From NCBI RefSeq assembly GCF_037975245.1, contig NC_092562.1, forward strand, positions 18,305,521-18,369,520: a stretch of DNA of 64,000 nt, given 5' to 3'. The notes beneath the pieces were generated by a model. It was not told where the DNA came from and ran no database searches. It saw nothing but the letters and a program-made list of their open reading frames with translations. Numbering within the stretch: the stretch's first letter is position 1; each line of letters begins with the position of its first letter. This DNA comes from Apostichopus japonicus (Eukaryota > Echinodermata > Holothuroidea > Aspidochirotida > Stichopodidae). The position numbers were made by a program, and so were the translations under genes. Below are positions 62,232 through 64,000 of this stretch, one piece after another.

Positions 62232-63323
62232 ATGGCTACCTTTAGTGCAGGAATGGGTTCCGAGAATCCAAACTCAAACATTCTGAAGGATAACAGTGTT
62301 CGTATCATCGACAGCTCCTACAATGCCAGCGATGTTCTCAAAGCAATTTCGAACGATATTGGGAAGGAAAACATTATGGGAGTTGTTAAGACCGGTGGTC
62401 AATGGATCGCCACTTTGAAGAAGAGTCAAGATGTTGAACTGTTACAAGAGATTGGACTTACAATAAAAAACGATCAGTGTGTTGTAACGGGAGTATCGAA
62501 GATCATAACGACGGTAAGCTTCTTCGGAGTACCCTATTACATTGAGGATAATGAACTCACAAACAAGTTGATTGAACTGGGTTGTAAAGTAAAGTCCAAT
62601 TGGACTCGTAAACACTATGAAGATTACCCAAGTATCGAGAATGGAATTCGCTTTGTTAGAGTAGAGCTTCCTAACAAAACAAGGAGTCTCCCATATGCCC
62701 TTACATTTGGGGACATTCATCTCCGCATAAAGCACAATGGACAGACACGTGTTTGCAACAGATGCCTCAGTGAAGATCACCTAATGCGTAACTGTCCCAA
62801 ATACTCATGTAAAGTCTGCCACGCCCAAGGACACTCAGAAAGCAGATGTCCAAACGTGCAATGCTATCGATGCCACGAATATGGCCACAAAAGTTTCTTG
62901 TGCCCTGAGAATCAACGCGATGGCCAACAGGAGAACACCCAAGAATCGAACCAAGAGGAGGGAATGGACGTACCAAAACATAACGAAAATGAACAACCAC
63001 GAAACGAAAGCAACGAGTTAAACGAAACGGAAGAAAGTAACAATGCGAAACAAACTGAACGACAAGGAAACCGGGAAACAGAAACAGTGAACCACGATAT
63101 GGAGACCGACAACCCAAATATACCAAAACCAACACCACATCTCTCAGGAAAAACCTCCTCGACCGACCCTACCGGAACCAAAAGAACCGCCTCAAGTGAC
63201 GAGGAATTCATAAAACCAAGAAAAACAGTTCGGGCGAAAGACACGCAACGTAGAAACGACACAACGCCGAACCTGTCATCAGCGAGGACTTTTACACCCA
63301 AAGAAAAGCAAAATTCAACTTGA
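62232..63323 (+). CDS. LINE ORF1 protein with three CCHC zinc knuckles
   Basis: 363 residues from ATG 62232 (context gcgATGG, a good animal initiation site) to TGA 63321-63323; an in-frame TAG lies upstream at 62193. ORF1 proteins coat the element's RNA and form the ribonucleoprotein used in retrotransposition. Three perfect C-X2-C-X4-H-X4-C knuckles run back to back at residues ~175-224 (CNRCLSEDHLMRNC, CKVCHAQGHSESRC, CYRCHEYGHKSFLC), preceded by a ~140-residue region that by comparison with related ORF1 proteins may adopt an RRM-like fold. The C-terminal third is hydrophilic, rich in N, E, Q and T and then basic, and probably disordered. No stop or frameshift is seen. A cellular knuckle protein is unlikely given the endonuclease ORF immediately downstream. 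Confidence 0.9.
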   Translation: MATFSAGMGSENPNSNILKDNSVRIIDSSYNASDVLKAISNDIGKENIMGVVKTGGQWIATLKKSQDVELLQEIGLTIKNDQCVVTGVSKIITTVSFFGVPYYIEDNELTNKLIELGCKVKSNWTRKHYEDYPSIENGIRFVRVELPNKTRSLPYALTFGDIHLRIKHNGQTRVCNRCLSEDHLMRNCPKYSCKVCHAQGHSESRCPNVQCYRCHEYGHKSFLCPENQRDGQQENTQESNQEEGMDVPKHNENEQPRNESNELNETEESNNAKQTERQGNRETETVNHDMETDNPNIPKPTPHLSGKTSSTDPTGTKRTASSDEEFIKPRKTVRAKDTQRRNDTTPNLSSARTFTPKEKQNST

Positions 63324-63337
63324 CACATATTTTAACT

Positions 63338-64000
63338 ATGCTACTGTTGACATCACTGAACTGTAACGGTCTGCGCAATGTAGACAAGAGAAGTGAACTT
63401 TTCAGCTTAGTCCGCCAAAAGAAATATGATATAATAATTTTACAAGAAACCTTTTGGGACGCAAAGTGTCACGAAAACGCCAGGCAAGAATGGGGAGGGG
63501 AATTTTTTTCATCCAACTACAAGGATAACAACCGTCGAGGAGTCACGTGCCTGATCAAGAAAGACAGTGATATTACTGTTGATCAAAGTATTACGGACGA
63601 TAACGGTCGAATCCTTCAATTAGATCTAAACGTAGACGATCACTCAATAACGCTTTTTGGAATTTACGCTCCAAACGCCACCACCGAAAGAAAATTATTT
63701 TTTATGGATTTACAAAAACGACTACGAGAAATTACGAAACCAGTGATTGTAGCAGGCGATTATAACAATATACTTAATATATACTTAGATAAATACCCTA
63801 TCACATCATATCCCGACGTTACTCGGAAATTATTGAAGGAAATCATTACAGAAAATGATATTATAGATATTTGGAGGGACAGAAACCCAAAGAAAGCTTC
63901 TTTTACCTGTATTCGTAACGCCATTGATGGGCGCACGTCATCTAGAATTGACAGGATTCTTATATCAAAGAGCTTAAAGTACAATACGACTGATTGTAAA
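63338..64000 (+). CDS. LINE ORF2, N-terminal APE-type endonuclease domain (partial, runs off window)
   Basis: 221 codons from ATG 63338 are open to the last base of the window; the ATG is 14 nt after the ORF1 stop, in the -1 frame relative to ORF1. The domain nicks target DNA to prime reverse transcription. Exonuclease-endonuclease-phosphatase motifs appear in order: SLNCNG (residues 6-11), LQET with the metal-binding Glu at 37, IYAPN (109-113), GDYN (140-143; GDFN is more usual), and SSRIDRIL (201-208). The final SDH motif and the reverse transcriptase lie beyond the window. No disabling change is seen. The same frame is open for some way upstream of this ATG without another ATG, so a frameshift fusion to ORF1 cannot be excluded, but reinitiation is simpler. 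Confidence 0.9.
   Translation, partial: MLLLTSLNCNGLRNVDKRSELFSLVRQKKYDIIILQETFWDAKCHENARQEWGGEFFSSNYKDNNRRGVTCLIKKDSDITVDQSITDDNGRILQLDLNVDDHSITLFGIYAPNATTERKLFFMDLQKRLREITKPVIVAGDYNNILNIYLDKYPITSYPDVTRKLLKEIITENDIIDIWRDRNPKKASFTCIRNAIDGRTSSRIDRILISKSLKYNTTDCK

Larger units (their letters stand above)
62001..64000 (+). mobile_element. 5' end of a second non-LTR retrotransposon (LINE 2), L1/Tx1-like
   Basis: Satellite stops after gagactctct and unrelated sequence begins: a ~230-bp leader, ORF1 with CCHC zinc knuckles, and ORF2 opening with an APE-type endonuclease. This two-ORF plan with knuckle-bearing ORF1 and APE endonuclease is that of L1/Tx1-type and some other LINE clades. Both frames are intact as far as seen, so the copy looks young and possibly complete; its reverse transcriptase and 3' end lie outside the window. 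Same strand as LINE 1. Confidence 0.9.

Noticed and set aside
62442-63984. Minus-strand frames opposite LINE 2
   Set aside because: Shadows of ORF1 and ORF2; no recognisable motifs.

Overview
The window is eukaryotic repeat DNA, not a gene-dense region. About 60 kb of the 64 kb is one head-to-tail satellite array, roughly 370-380 monomers by length, all in the same orientation. Monomers come in two main lengths, 165 bp and 154 bp, which differ by one 11-bp segment. Each monomer has a tRNA-like head: an A-box-like element that folds as a D-arm, and 59 bp downstream a near-perfect RNA polymerase III B box (GGTTCGAACCC). The rest of the head does not fold as a working tRNA. The best reading is a satellite built from a tRNA-related or SINE-like unit. 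Two non-LTR retrotransposon (LINE) pieces and the AT-rich codon use of their ORFs suggest an invertebrate animal. I cannot name the species.

Layout. 1-20460: satellite. 20461-22241: a 5'-truncated LINE on the + strand holding the C-terminal part of ORF2, a 3'UTR, AATAAA and a 19-nt poly(A). 22242-33500: satellite. 33501-33590: a 90-bp foreign insert ending in an (AATG)5 tail. 33591-62000: satellite. 62001-64000: the 5' end of a second LINE, with a 5'UTR, a complete ORF1 carrying three CCHC zinc knuckles, and the start of ORF2 with an APE-type endonuclease domain that runs off the window. Both LINEs look like the L1/Tx1 group. They do not overlap in content, so I cannot say whether they are one family.

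Within the array, diagnostic variants recur at exact spacings (968, 976, 1122, 1269, 1275, 1276, 1441, 1599 and 1606 bp), and one block of at least 2.3 kb is copied 5033 bp away. These are local higher-order repeats made by unequal exchange. The rightmost 10 kb is the most uniform.

The only protein-coding content I support is retrotransposon sequence. The most interesting points are the Pol III-like promoter elements kept in hundreds of satellite monomers, two LINE insertions inside that array (possible target preference), a stuttered 5' junction on the first LINE, and splice-site-like motifs flanking a 21-nt segment in each monomer.
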